A DNA stretch of 64,000 nt from Vibrio coralliirubri (GCF_024347375.1 NZ_AP025470.1:1736001-1800000); one strand, 5' to 3'; shown: positions 1-8,027, numbered from the stretch's first letter. The notes: generated from the letters alone by a model not told the origin. Numbers and translations are program-made.

Positions 1-870
1 GTTGTATTTGTGCTGTTGAGCTTGTTGGATATGGTGAATATCAATCTCGCCATTGTCGGATTCAATCAAAGCTTCGTTCAATAACGCATTGTGCCAAATA
101 GGACATAATGGAATATAGCTCTGATCTTCAGTCTCTCTTGCTCCGGCAGTAAGAATGCCCGTTAACGCTTGTTGCGTGATGGTTGGCAATTCATAGCGTT
201 GTTGAAGCCACTTAAGGTAACCAAGATATTGAGTCAAAGTATCTTCAGATAGCTTGATATCTTGTTCAATTTCGCTAAATAGGCAAAAACCGGTTTGAAT
301 ATCTCTGTCCAGGTAATCAAGGTCACCTAGTTGAGCTCTATCTCCAACCACAATCAACTTAATGTTGTATGTCAGAGGCAAAGTTGGAGATTGGTTCAAG
401 TGCTCTGGGTTGCTGCTGATTGGCTCTACGGCTTCACCAAGCAATGCTGATTTAAGCAGTAACCAGCTTCCTGGGTTGGCCAAGATCAAGTTTGCTGAAA
501 CGATCAGATAGCCGTTGTTTGCTCTAGCCAGTAGGCCGGGCTTTGTCGCTACAACCTTACCGTCTTTTGACTGAACTTGGTCAAACAGAGAGACAGCATT
601 TAAAGACTCAGTTTTTATAACCGGTAGAGTGTGATCATCTAAAGCAGTGACTAGAGATTCAACAATCATTTGACGATAGATCGAATTGTCTGGAGCGTTT
701 ACAAGCAAAACACGCGAAAGGTTAGACAAACGGACAAAGCGGGTTAGCGCATCTTTGAATCTATGTTGAATATCTGAAAACGGGAAAGGCGAGATGTCAG
801 GGAATTGCTCTAATTGAGCGCTATATTCGTCGTACTGAGGCGTAACATGTCGCCAATCTACTTGAGTCAT
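1..870 (-). CDS. ycbZ: LonH/YcbZ-type ATP-dependent protease, N-terminal part (cut by window edge)
   Basis: The first 290 residues of a protein that starts at 870 and runs off the left edge. The stretch KPGLLARANNGYLIVSANLI resembles the E. coli YcbZ segment around QPGLVHQANGGILIISLRTL, inside the degenerate AAA-like N-terminal region of Lon-related proteases; the catalytic Lon domain would lie outside the window. It is divergent from matP, the same arrangement as ycbZ/matP in E. coli, which supports both calls. Substrate and role are not well defined in the family. The start is the ATG opposite position 870 (MTQVDWRHV). Confidence 0.85.
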   Translation of the reverse strand, partial: MTQVDWRHVTPQYDEYSAQLEQFPDISPFPFSDIQHRFKDALTRFVRLSNLSRVLLVNAPDNSIYRQMIVESLVTALDDHTLPVIKTESLNAVSLFDQVQSKDGKVVATKPGLLARANNGYLIVSANLILANPGSWLLLKSALLGEAVEPISSNPEHLNQSPTLPLTYNIKLIVVGDRAQLGDLDYLDRDIQTGFCLFSEIEQDIKLSEDTLTQYLGYLKWLQQRYELPTITQQALTGILTAGARETEDQSYIPLCPIWHNALLNEALIESDNGEIDIHHIQQAQQHKYN

Positions 871-1022
871 TTAAGTTTCTGATTATGATAATGAGGTAGG
901 GAGTATATAGAAAAACTGATCTCGCTTGTAGCTCTATGTTGTAGTTACTAATCACTAAGCTAATATAAGTATGATCTTGGTCTATTCTTTCAAGACAATA
1001 ATTGTTAAATAGCCTATTTTGG

Positions 1023-1035
1023 GTTACGCTGTCAC
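1023..1035. promoter_or_regulatory. possible matS-like site upstream of matP
   Basis: GTTACGCTGTCAC differs at one position from the MatP recognition consensus GTGACRNYGTCAC. It lies in the divergent ycbZ-matP intergenic region, 25 bp before the matP start, so it could allow MatP to bind next to its own gene. One mismatch in an outer arm makes binding uncertain. Confidence 0.35.
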
Positions 1036-1059
1036 TAGGATTAACTCTCGAGATTAGAC

Positions 1060-1515
1060 ATGAAATATCAGCAACTTGAAAACTTGGAATGTGGTTGGAA
1101 ATGGAACTATCTGGTCAAAAAATGGAAAGAAGGCGAGTCGATCACCTGCCACATTGATTCAAGTGAAGCTGACGTTGCTGTTAAAGCCTTATTGAAGCTT
1201 GAACACCAACCTACAGGTGTCCTTGAATGGATATCTAAGAACATGTCTCCTGAGCTCGATAACAAGCTTAAACAAGCGATCAGAGCTAAGCGAAAACGCC
1301 ACTTCAATGCTGAACAAGTTCATACAAAGAAAAAATCAATCGACCTTGATTACCGCGTATGGGAAAAGCTATCTCAACGCGCGAACGAGCTAGGCTGTAC
1401 GCTCTCAGATGCTATCGAGTATTTGGTTAGCGAAGCGTCCCGTAGTGAACAGGCGAGCAAAACAGTAACCAGTCTCAAAGAAGACTTAAGCAAGCTTCTT
1501 TCTGACGATAAATAA
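1060..1515 (+). CDS. matP: MatP, macrodomain Ter organiser
   Basis: The protein is 151 residues; E. coli MatP is about 150. It opens with KYQQLENLECGWKWNYLVKK, typical of the MatP N-terminal four-helix bundle. A basic linker follows (IRAKRKRHFNAEQ, about 70-85), then a ribbon-helix-helix segment (KKSIDLDYRVWEKLSQRANE) and a C-terminal coiled-coil tail (about 125-151). MatP binds matS sites, condenses the terminus macrodomain and anchors it at the divisome. Its place within 16 kb of dif and divergent from ycbZ fits a Ter location. Only one near-consensus matS is seen close by; a perfect one is at 24333. Confidence 0.95.
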   Translation: MKYQQLENLECGWKWNYLVKKWKEGESITCHIDSSEADVAVKALLKLEHQPTGVLEWISKNMSPELDNKLKQAIRAKRKRHFNAEQVHTKKKSIDLDYRVWEKLSQRANELGCTLSDAIEYLVSEASRSEQASKTVTSLKEDLSKLLSDDK

Positions 1516-1538
1516 TCATCAACAGTAGTGGTGACGTT

Positions 1539-1847
1539 ATGATGTACGTGATCTTAATCGGTGCGGCGTTGGTCTTTTGGTTAGTTGCTGTTGATCGACC
1601 GGTATTAAAAATCAAATTTAACGATGGGGCGATCGAACAAGTTAAAGGTCACCTGCCACCGAGCTTTAAGCACAACCTTCAAGAAATTGGTCACAACAAC
1701 GCCTTTAAAGGTGAGTTAAAAGTGTATGCTAAACGCTCTGGCTACAATCTCAAGTTCACTAAAGATGTGCCTAAAAACGTACAACAACGTATTCGTAACG
1801 TGTTTCCGCATAATGGGTTTAAGTCTAAAGGCTCAAAGAAAGCGTAA
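1539..1847 (+). CDS. DUF3634 family small membrane-anchored protein
   Basis: The 102-residue protein has one N-terminal hydrophobic segment (about 2-18, YVILIGAALVFWLVAV) followed by a basic soluble part (GAIEQVKGHLPPSFKHNL). This pattern matches the DUF3634 proteins I know from Vibrio and relatives; no function is established. It lies 23 bp downstream of matP on the same strand, probably co-transcribed. Two adjacent ATG codons (1539 and 1542) could serve as start. Confidence 0.7.
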   Translation: MMYVILIGAALVFWLVAVDRPVLKIKFNDGAIEQVKGHLPPSFKHNLQEIGHNNAFKGELKVYAKRSGYNLKFTKDVPKNVQQRIRNVFPHNGFKSKGSKKA

Positions 1848-1952
1848 TCGTTGAGAGTTACGTGTTAGCTGGTCAATCTTCATACTAAGTTAATCCTTCA
1901 CTTTCCTTAAATCTCCGCATACTGTTCTCATCTTCAACAAAGAGAGAGCAGT

Positions 1953-2264
1953 ATGAGATATCTAGTATTCCTATTGTGTTTTTTATCCCCAGTTACTTTT
2001 GCCGACGATGCATTGGTTAATCCCGTAGCTAAAAAAATCAAAGTCACCGTCATGAAAGGGCTCAACAAGAGCAATGTTGATTTCGATGGTTATTGCGATC
2101 TTATGATTGAGATGAAGCACTCTAAAGGTTACGCAAGAATCAAAAAGGTGAGAACGTCTGGTGATAGCAACGTTTGCAAACAGGCGAAAAAGTACTTGCC
2201 GAAGAAGAAAAGGTTCAAATACAGCTTTCCAGAAAAGTATATCCGGTTACATGTCATGTATTAA
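1953..2264 (+). CDS. secreted stand-alone TolA domain III-like protein
   Basis: The 103-residue protein has a clear signal peptide (MRYLVFLLCFLSPVTFA, cleavage about residue 17). The mature part carries the TolA C-terminal pattern: GYCDLMIEM, a short turn, then SGDSNVCKQAKKYL, with two cysteines placed like the disulfide pair in TolA domain III (family feature: G-x-C-x5 ... GD-x2-x-C). TolA's N-terminal membrane anchor and long helix are absent, so this would be a free periplasmic domain. Role unknown; binding to Tol/Pal or to a phage pIII domain would be an inference. AGAGAGAG before the ATG is the likely ribosome binding site. Confidence 0.55.
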   Translation: MRYLVFLLCFLSPVTFADDALVNPVAKKIKVTVMKGLNKSNVDFDGYCDLMIEMKHSKGYARIKKVRTSGDSNVCKQAKKYLPKKKRFKYSFPEKYIRLHVMY

Positions 2265-2408
2265 CCGCTTACAATGCACTATAACTAAATGGTCTTAATT
2301 TTGTTGAAACAATTTCGTGAACCAATCTCTTATTTCTATTAATATTAGTTTTGTTATAAAGGCAGGATATGCCGATACAAGAGCATTTACGGCAAAGGAA
2401 AGTCACGG

Positions 2409-3629
2409 TTGTTGTTAACAAATAAAAGTTACCCCCCTGAAGTGGTTGAGATCTCTAGGAAGGTCTCAATCAACGTTGAAGCTCGCTTTAATCGATGGTT
2501 AATCTCACCTGAATATAAGCTTGCACAATCTACAGTAGACACGTTACTAAGTTTAGAAAATAGGTATTGTGATAGCGTCATATTTGATGAATCTGACCGC
2601 ATATCTCACAACCAACGTATTCTACTACGCTGTGAACAAGATAGAGTTAATGCTCATCGTGAGAAGGTCAACGCGAAGCAACAAACCTTACGATACGTGA
2701 TCGATGATGTTAGCAATGCAGCTTCGGCTCTAATGCTTGAGAAGCTTCAAGGCACATTAATAAGTTCGCTATTTTCAGACTTACCCGATTACAACCAGTT
2801 CGCTAGTGTTGCGTATTCGCCATCTTTAAACTTTTCAAAACTTCACGAAATATCTGCGAAAAGCAGGCCATTGAGCTCTAGCTTAATCGAGTTTGTTTCC
2901 AATCAAGAGTTTGCAGATAAATATGGAAAGAAATCTAAGGTAGTTCTTGATCCTAAAGTTGCAGCACGACAGATAGGAATCGAAAATTGTCGTTTATTGT
3001 TCCCATTGTTAATGAGTCAGCAGCTGATTAAATGGAATGATGGCAACATTAAACACATCACACCTAAGGTTTGGCAACACTTGGTCGTGACGTCAAATGC
3101 GACTCGGATTCGACTTCAAGAAACGTCGGTTAAAGATCCTAACGTAGGAATTTTACTTGGCGTGTTGAGAGTTCTGCCTTTGTTTTTAATTTGTAACCAC
3201 TTTTCTTCAACGTTTGAAGACGCATTGGTAAAAACGATGCTTGGTTATCGTGAAGCAAGTGACAAACATGACGAATATTATGCTTGTACTGAGGTGATGC
3301 CAAACACACAGTTTCTCGAAGCAATGGTCGAGCAGCTAGAGCTTAAACTACTAAAAAATCTCGTTGAATTTATCGATTGGAGCCCGGGAAACCAGTTCAT
3401 CAAGAGGGCACTTCTAGAGGAAGTGAATGACATTCCAGTACTTGAGCGAACGGTTTATGGTGCAGCTTTGGCTCAAGGTAGAAAATATTCTGTTTTCGAG
3501 GCGTTAGATAATAGTGAACTATTTAACGTTAAGCACCGACCTTATTGGTTTTCAACTGTTCAAATGTCTATCGCGACTATTGAGCAGATGCGAGATAAAG
3601 GATTGGGAAAGCTTACGGTGAACATGTAA
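2409..3629 (+). CDS. HDOD-domain-like signalling protein
   Basis: This 406-residue cytoplasmic protein has an alpha-helical central part (about 110-330) resembling HDOD (HD-related output domain) proteins, for example LSSSLIEFVSNQEFADKYGK and GILLGVLRVLPLFLI. The usual HD metal-binding pair is not obvious, as expected for HDOD. The first in-frame start is TTG at 2409, preceded by AAGGAAAG. An ATG at 2369 opens a different frame and stops after 18 codons (2369-2425), overlapping this start. A hairpin terminator follows at 3633. Family assignment is by overall character, so moderate. Confidence 0.6.
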   Translation: MLLTNKSYPPEVVEISRKVSINVEARFNRWLISPEYKLAQSTVDTLLSLENRYCDSVIFDESDRISHNQRILLRCEQDRVNAHREKVNAKQQTLRYVIDDVSNAASALMLEKLQGTLISSLFSDLPDYNQFASVAYSPSLNFSKLHEISAKSRPLSSSLIEFVSNQEFADKYGKKSKVVLDPKVAARQIGIENCRLLFPLLMSQQLIKWNDGNIKHITPKVWQHLVVTSNATRIRLQETSVKDPNVGILLGVLRVLPLFLICNHFSSTFEDALVKTMLGYREASDKHDEYYACTEVMPNTQFLEAMVEQLELKLLKNLVEFIDWSPGNQFIKRALLEEVNDIPVLERTVYGAALAQGRKYSVFEALDNSELFNVKHRPYWFSTVQMSIATIEQMRDKGLGKLTVNM

Positions 3630-3630
3630 T

Positions 3631-3667
3631 AAAAAGAGAGAGTCGCATTAATGTGGCTCTCTTTTTT
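3631..3667 (+). terminator. rho-independent terminator after the HDOD gene
   Basis: AAAGAGAG (3633-3640) pairs with CTCTCTTT (3657-3664) and is followed by a T run. It lies directly after the stop codon at 3629. Confidence 0.8.
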
Positions 3668-3729
3668 GTTGCGCTGTAACTTTATGTGAATATCTGGTTT
3701 TGGCGCTAAACAGTAGGATTAAGCTCTAC

Positions 3730-4341
3730 TTAACTGACCACTTCGAAGGTAAACGATTCTTGCTTTGCTATTGCGTGTTTAACAGGGATACCAAGGCGCT
3801 GGCAAGTCATCAGAACTTTTAACTTCCTGTCGGCAGGAGCGTGCTCTGACAGAATCACCGAACTTAGGCACTCTCTATTAAGGTAGAGTTTATTTCCGAT
3901 CATCTCGTCATCAGGTAATACCCAGCGGTATTCCTTTTCATAGCGCCAATTAGAATGCTTAATTTTGAATATCTCAGCTCCCAGTCTTGCTGTTTGTAAA
4001 CCACTTAGCGATGCCGGGTGGAACATACTAGGTTCGTCTTCATACTGGACTTCAAAACAGTTGAGATTGGCCTCGCCGTTATAGCAGTTGAGATCATACT
4101 CGATACACATGCCTTTAAAGTTGTCACCATACTGCGACCATAGTATTGGGTGGTCGCTCGACTGAGAGAAGCACATGATCTTAAAGTTTTCTTGAAGTTC
4201 TTTGTTGAATACTTGGTTAGATTCAAAAGGGTTATTAAAAGTTTTAGCGTAATCAAACCACAACGAACACTCGGAAATAGATTGTATGTTTCTGTCGTGG
4301 AGCGATCTGAACTTATAAAGTTTAGGCAACATATCAAACAC
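3730..4341 (-). CDS. DUF2971 family protein
   Basis: The protein is 203 residues. It begins MLPKLYKFRSLHDRNIQ and contains IMCFSQSSDHPILWSQYGDN and KGMCIEYDL, then WRYEKEYRWVLP: the KYR, LWSxYa, GxCIxY and ExEYR(W) blocks that mark DUF2971. The biochemical function is unknown; members turn up often in variable regions and near defence genes (family knowledge). It is a single gene with its own orientation between the HDOD gene and an outer-membrane protein, about 1.7 kb from the prophage block. Confidence 0.75.
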   Translation of the reverse strand: MFDMLPKLYKFRSLHDRNIQSISECSLWFDYAKTFNNPFESNQVFNKELQENFKIMCFSQSSDHPILWSQYGDNFKGMCIEYDLNCYNGEANLNCFEVQYEDEPSMFHPASLSGLQTARLGAEIFKIKHSNWRYEKEYRWVLPDDEMIGNKLYLNRECLSSVILSEHAPADRKLKVLMTCQRLGIPVKHAIAKQESFTFEVVS

Positions 4342-4671
4342 CTAGTTTACAAAATTGCCTGATGTTAACACTTTAATTTAGTTTTAAAGATTGAATGCAT
4401 AGCATTTGATTGCTTAATCACCAAATTTATTCATATAACTGTTTGATAGATCAAAATTTAAACACGAAATAGTAGCCTGTTAAAGTGGTTTATTTTGCAT
4501 TAAGGCTAAGCTTTCAGGTTGCAGTTTTAAAGAAAGATACAACGTAACTTTATTTATGGCTGAATTGTCTGGTCAAAGTAGAGAGGTCGAGTAGGGAAAT
4601 AGGTGATCAAAATTAAAGCCGAGCTTTAAAAGGACGGCTTTAGTAGTATTGAGCCTACGAGTGAAGCAAGT
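4342..4671. other. gene-free spacer with perfect palindrome
   Basis: This 330-bp AT-rich intergenic stretch lies between the DUF2971 gene start and the barrel protein stop. It holds the palindrome TTTGATAGATCAAA (4442-4455) in the presumed DUF2971 promoter region and the terminator at 4615-4641. No ORF worth calling is seen. Confidence 0.6.
4615..4641 (-). terminator. terminator of the outer-membrane barrel gene
   Basis: AAAGCCG (4615-4621) pairs with CGGCTTT (4635-4641). Reading on the minus strand the stem is followed by AATTTTG. It lies 30 bp past the stop of the gene ending at 4672. Confidence 0.6.
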
Positions 4672-5274
4672 TTAGAAGTGGTACCTTGCACCTAGGTAAG
4701 CGGTTTGAGGTGAGACATCGATGGATTCAATTTCAACGTTTGCAAAGCGGTAACCAATATGAATGTCGATATTGTCTGTCACTATCGCACCAAGCTCAGC
4801 ACCGACTTGGTAGGCCGCTTCAGACTTAGAGTCTGATACTCCAAAAGCTTTCGCTTCCATATCCATAGAGCCAACACCGGCTAATAGAGATACATACAGA
4901 TCTAAGACGTCACCTTTAACAATAAACTTTGGTTTAATGTTTACGAAGAAAGCTTGGCCTTCAATATCCATTAAGTCGTTATAGTTAACTTTTCCGATTT
5001 TTCGGTACTCGGCCTCTAGTCCCAGTTTGACGACATCGTGTGTATTGAATTCGTAGCCCCCAACCAAGTTATAGCTAAAGTCTGATAGATCAGATGAATC
5101 TTCAATGGCGCTGCCACGATATTCTAATTCAGTTTCATTATAAAAGCCGATATCAACACCAGCATAAAAATGACCATGCTCTCTAGGTGAGTTTTCGTTT
5201 TCACTAGCAAGCGCCTGCGAGCTGATGCCAAAAAAAGCGGTGAATAGCGATAGGGCGATTGTACTGATTTTCAT
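4672..5274 (-). CDS. small outer-membrane beta-barrel protein
   Basis: The protein is 200 residues with a signal peptide (MKISTIALSLFTAFFGISSQALA). Alternating beta strands follow, for example HFYAGVDIGFYNETEL, YNLVGGYEFN and VGAELGAIVTDNIDIHIGYRFA. It ends in ARYHF, the terminal aromatic residue expected of a BamA-recognised outer-membrane protein. Length and strand number suggest an eight-stranded OmpA/OmpW-like or OmpX-like barrel. The precise family is not recognised. It has its own terminator, so it is probably monocistronic. Confidence 0.75.
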   Translation of the reverse strand: MKISTIALSLFTAFFGISSQALASENENSPREHGHFYAGVDIGFYNETELEYRGSAIEDSSDLSDFSYNLVGGYEFNTHDVVKLGLEAEYRKIGKVNYNDLMDIEGQAFFVNIKPKFIVKGDVLDLYVSLLAGVGSMDMEAKAFGVSDSKSEAAYQVGAELGAIVTDNIDIHIGYRFANVEIESIDVSPQTAYLGARYHF

Positions 5275-6035
5275 TTAAAGCCTTCTAAGATAATAAGTTA
5301 TTCAGTTCCAGAATATGTTAACAAACAAAAGATACTCTAACTAATTGAGAACTAGCCTAAACATCTGATTTTTAAGACTTGTTGGTAATAGAAGTGTCAT
5401 TATCGCAGTTATGAGACAAGGTAAGACAGTCCAGACAGAGGTTAATAGAATTTATGTTGCACTGTAACTTACTATCAGCCACGTCGTTTAGAGAAGTTCG
5501 TTTTGGATGGCAACGCAGTTTGGTAACACTGACCGTTGGGCATGAGAAAATCCAAAGTTAGTGGTTTGAAAAAACGAGTACGGATGTTACTGATGGCGTT
5601 GATAGTTAATTCAATTTGGTGAAGAACAAGCCAACATAGATAAACAAGACTAGATGATTCGAGAGTTCGCTTGGTCTTTTGGGACCGTTAAATCTAGCGA
5701 ACAAGAGTAACCAAGTCTTTTCAGTCTATTGGTAGTACGGACAATAGACCGAGAGTTAGTGGAAGTGTTAATAATCTAGGTTCTTTCGGGAAACAAAATC
5801 AGCGTAATAGTTTTTAATACTCAACCAGCAGAGACTCTGGACTAACTTTGGAGAGGCATTCGTAATCAGAAGTCTTAATTAAGTTTGAGCCGACATGTGA
5901 TAAAGCCATCACGATTTAATTCAATTAACGCGGAGTCAAAGCCAGAAAGTAATTAAATAGATAGATTCATGCAGCACTGTACGTAAAATCCGTTAGTAAT
6001 TGGCTATGAAACCTCTCAGATTTCAATCTCCATCC
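5275..6035. other. gene-free stretch with inverted repeats left of the prophage block
   Basis: About 760 bp have no convincing coding region. Two structured segments stand out. GTTCGCT (5665-5671) and AGCGAAC (5696-5702) enclose GGTC/GACC (5673-5676/5683-5686). GTCTATTG (5724-5731) faces CAATAGAC (5742-5749) with a 10-base loop. The stretch ends where the first ISNCY copy begins. It may be decayed mobile DNA or encode an RNA; neither can be settled here. Confidence 0.5.
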
Positions 6036-7537
6036 TGTCAATCCCACTTTAAAATGTCCTCATTTGTCCCAAATAGAAATGTCCCCTTGTTAGGTCTTTC
6101 GACTGGAAGCTTTGAATGGTTCGGTGAGGACAGGGTTGATGGCTCGAGGCGCTGTTTGAAGGGCTCTTTGTTGTGCACGGCGCTTGGGGGCTTTCTTACT
6201 GCGGGTTCGTTGCTGTTGTTGTTCGAATTCTTCTTGTTGTTGCTGAGCAAATTTTAAAACTTGGCCGAGGCGTTTGTTGTCGACGATTTGGGTTTGTTGA
6301 ACGTGCTCGAGTTTGTCGAAGGTTTTGAATTCGAGTTTTCGATGCCCGTATTGGATGGCGATTTCACCGTTTGGGTAGTCGAGTATCTTGACATGTTCGT
6401 GCGCTAGTCGGCTGTTTTCTTCAGTAGGTTCAATGAGATAAATCACTTTATCGTATTGAAATGTCAGCGACTTTGAGAGCTTGCGGGTTTCTTGCCAACT
6501 GAAAATATCGTCGAGTTCTTGCTTGGACTCTCGAACCGGGCGATGCATGTCTTTTGGGTATTGAGCGGGCTTAGCAAAGCGATGGTTAAAATCGGCGATG
6601 AAGTAGGGAAGCCAGGCGTTGGCTTGTTCGATGGTGTCGATACCTTGTAAGCGCATCTCTTTAACCAGTCGGTCTTGCAGCGTGAGGTTGGCTCGCTCAA
6701 CGCGGCCTTTGGCTTGGGAGCTGTTGGCACAGATGAGTTCTATGGCCAGTTCTTTCAGCACGCGCCCGTATTGAGTTTGGCCAACTTGTTTGTGTTTCTC
6801 CTGATTCACTCGAAAAATTGAGTGCTTGTCACTGTAAAATGCGATGGGTTTACCGTGCTCATTGAGGTATTCACGCGTGGTCAACATGTAGTCAAATGCG
6901 GATTCTGTCTCGCTGAATCTTAGGTTCATCAAACGGCCAGTCGCATCATCAATGAACACCAATAGGCAGCATTTGTCGCTGCGGCCTTCAAACCAGTCAT
7001 GATGGGAGCCGTCAATTTGGATAAGTTCACCCAAGCAATCACGACGGTAACGAGGCTGATAGACTCGAGGTTTGCGTTGTGAATGTGGAAGCCACAGTCC
7101 GTCGGCGATCATCCATTGACGGAGTGTTTCTTTAGAGACGGATAGATTGTGTCGTTCAGTCAGTTTTTCCAGAGCGAACGTTGGTGAGAAGTCAGAGTAA
7201 TGCTCACGGATAAGTTTCAGTATTTCAATTCTGAAATGTTCTGAGTAGCGTCGATTACTTGGGCGTCCACGCGCTGCGTGTGTAAGACTTTGAGCACCAA
7301 GAGAGACCAGTTTGTTCACCAAACGTCGGATATGGCGCGCAGACAGATTCAAAATTATAGCGGCGTCAACTTGGCGTAGTCGTTTTTCACGTACGTCAGT
7401 AAGCACCTTGAATCGATGAATATCTTTTTCACTCATAGTAATAAGCATCCGGATAACTCCTAAGCAGACCAATATAGGTAAGCTTAGGAGGACATTTTAA
7501 AATGGCTCAAACCGGACATTACTAAATTGCTCTAACA
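6036..7537 (-). mobile_element. IS1202/ISNCY-type insertion sequence, copy 1
   Basis: This 1502-bp element has the same length and ends as the copy at 14922-16423. The ends read TGTCAATCCC...(left) and TGTTAGAGCA... (right, complement). They share 15 of the first 24 bases, including AATGTCC, with extra ATGTCC repeats inside both ends that look like transposase binding sites. The right end sits 5 bp before a XerC-arm-like sequence (7543). The flanking pentamers differ (CATCC left, AATTA right), so no target duplication is present, unlike copy 2. This suggests recombination between copies or a deletion next to the element. Confidence 0.85.
6090..7448 (-). CDS. ISNCY (IS1202-type) transposase, copy 1
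   Basis: The DDE transposase has about 452 residues from the ATG opposite 7448, which has AGGAG 8 bases upstream; an ORF extension reaches 7472. An N-terminal helix-turn-helix (KRLRQVDAAIILNLSARHIR) leads to an rve-type catalytic core: D in LIQIDGSHHDW, D in FYSDKHSIF and E in KGRVERANLTLQ. The C-terminus is rich in Gln, Arg and Lys (FAQQQQEEFEQQQQRTRSKK). The protein matches what is annotated as ISNCY family in Vibrio. It is identical to the second copy, so transposition or duplication was recent. Confidence 0.9.
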   Translation of the reverse strand: MLITMSEKDIHRFKVLTDVREKRLRQVDAAIILNLSARHIRRLVNKLVSLGAQSLTHAARGRPSNRRYSEHFRIEILKLIREHYSDFSPTFALEKLTERHNLSVSKETLRQWMIADGLWLPHSQRKPRVYQPRYRRDCLGELIQIDGSHHDWFEGRSDKCCLLVFIDDATGRLMNLRFSETESAFDYMLTTREYLNEHGKPIAFYSDKHSIFRVNQEKHKQVGQTQYGRVLKELAIELICANSSQAKGRVERANLTLQDRLVKEMRLQGIDTIEQANAWLPYFIADFNHRFAKPAQYPKDMHRPVRESKQELDDIFSWQETRKLSKSLTFQYDKVIYLIEPTEENSRLAHEHVKILDYPNGEIAIQYGHRKLEFKTFDKLEHVQQTQIVDNKRLGQVLKFAQQQQEEFEQQQQRTRSKKAPKRRAQQRALQTAPRAINPVLTEPFKASSRKT

Positions 7538-7542
7538 AATTA

Positions 7543-7574
7543 ACTGCGTATTATGGGTCTGAATTATGTTGAGT
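7543..7574 (+). other. attL: dif-like Xer recombination site with long spacer
   Basis: ACTGCGTATTA (7543-7553) matches the XerC arm of the dif at 16429 at 10 of 11 bases. TTATGTTGAGT (7564-7574) resembles the XerD arm TTATGTTAAAT at 9 of 11. The central region is 10 bp (TGGGTCTGAA) instead of 6. Filamentous phages that integrate at dif leave a hybrid site of this kind on one side of the prophage. ISNCY copy 1 ends 5 bp upstream. Confidence 0.7.
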
Positions 7575-7629
7575 GGTTTGCTGTGCTTAACTGAATAAGA
7601 ACGTGGTTGATTAACATGCTCAATGAGGA

Positions 7630-7652
7630 GGTCGGCTTGTCCGGCCTTTTTG
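7630..7652 (+). terminator. phage terminator after the att site
   Basis: GGTCGG (7630-7635) pairs with CCGGCC (7641-7646) with one G-T pair and a 5-base loop, followed by TTTTT. In the circular phage this would end the morphogenesis transcript that crosses the att site. Confidence 0.65.
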
Positions 7653-7723
7653 ATGCTCGTTAGGAAAATCGTTGTTAGAAGTTAACCCGTAACATAATTT
7701 GCACAATGCGTACTTAAGTTGAT

Positions 7724-7755
7724 TTGACATACCAGTATGTCAAAAAATGACATAC
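7724..7755. promoter_or_regulatory. probable phage operator: three TGACATAC half-sites
   Basis: TGACATAC (7725-7732), its inverted copy GTATGTCA (7735-7742) and a third direct copy TGACATAC (7748-7755) form a palindrome plus one half-site. TTGACA at 7724 could be a -35 element covered by it. It lies in the phage intergenic region and looks like a repressor binding site; the binding protein is unknown. Confidence 0.55.
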
Positions 7756-7973
7756 TCGCCCCGCAGGGATAAGGGGACTCGACTCAGTTCTTGGGTATGG
7801 CTCATCTAAATCCCCGAAAAGCAGCGAAGCGTACTTCCCCAATTGAAACCACAAAACACCCCTTCATCTTGCCAGAATGTCTTTTTGGTACAGGGCACTG
7901 CCAATCATCGGTTCAATCGATAAATTTTAAACACCTTTTTTGTGTTTCTCTTCTACCATCCGTCAGCCCCGAG

Positions 7974-8011
7974 CCCGAAGTTCGAGCCGCTCCGCGAGCT
8001 CGGGATTCGGG
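7974..8011. other. long stem-loop, candidate phage origin or packaging signal
   Basis: Three nested stems: CCCGAA (7974-7979) with TTCGGG (8006-8011), CGAGC (7983-7987) with GCTCG (7998-8002), and CGC with GCG around a TCC loop. GC-rich against AT-rich surroundings. In Ff phages, hairpins in this place serve as packaging signal and strand origins; here that is inference from position. Confidence 0.5.
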
Positions 8012-8027
8012 GGTGGGGATGTGTCGA

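Noticed and set aside
4442..4455. TTTGATAGATCAAA as an FNR box
   Set aside because: The half-sites are 2 bp apart; Fnr needs 4. Kept only as an unassigned palindrome.
6000..6257. Plus-strand ORF across the left end of ISNCY copy 1 (and the same at 14940-15143)
   Set aside because: It is antisense to the end of the transposase gene and begins in or before the IS end; no independent support.
7711..7730. AATGCGTACTT as a second XerC-like arm
   Set aside because: Only about seven of eleven positions match and no XerD arm follows at a usable distance.
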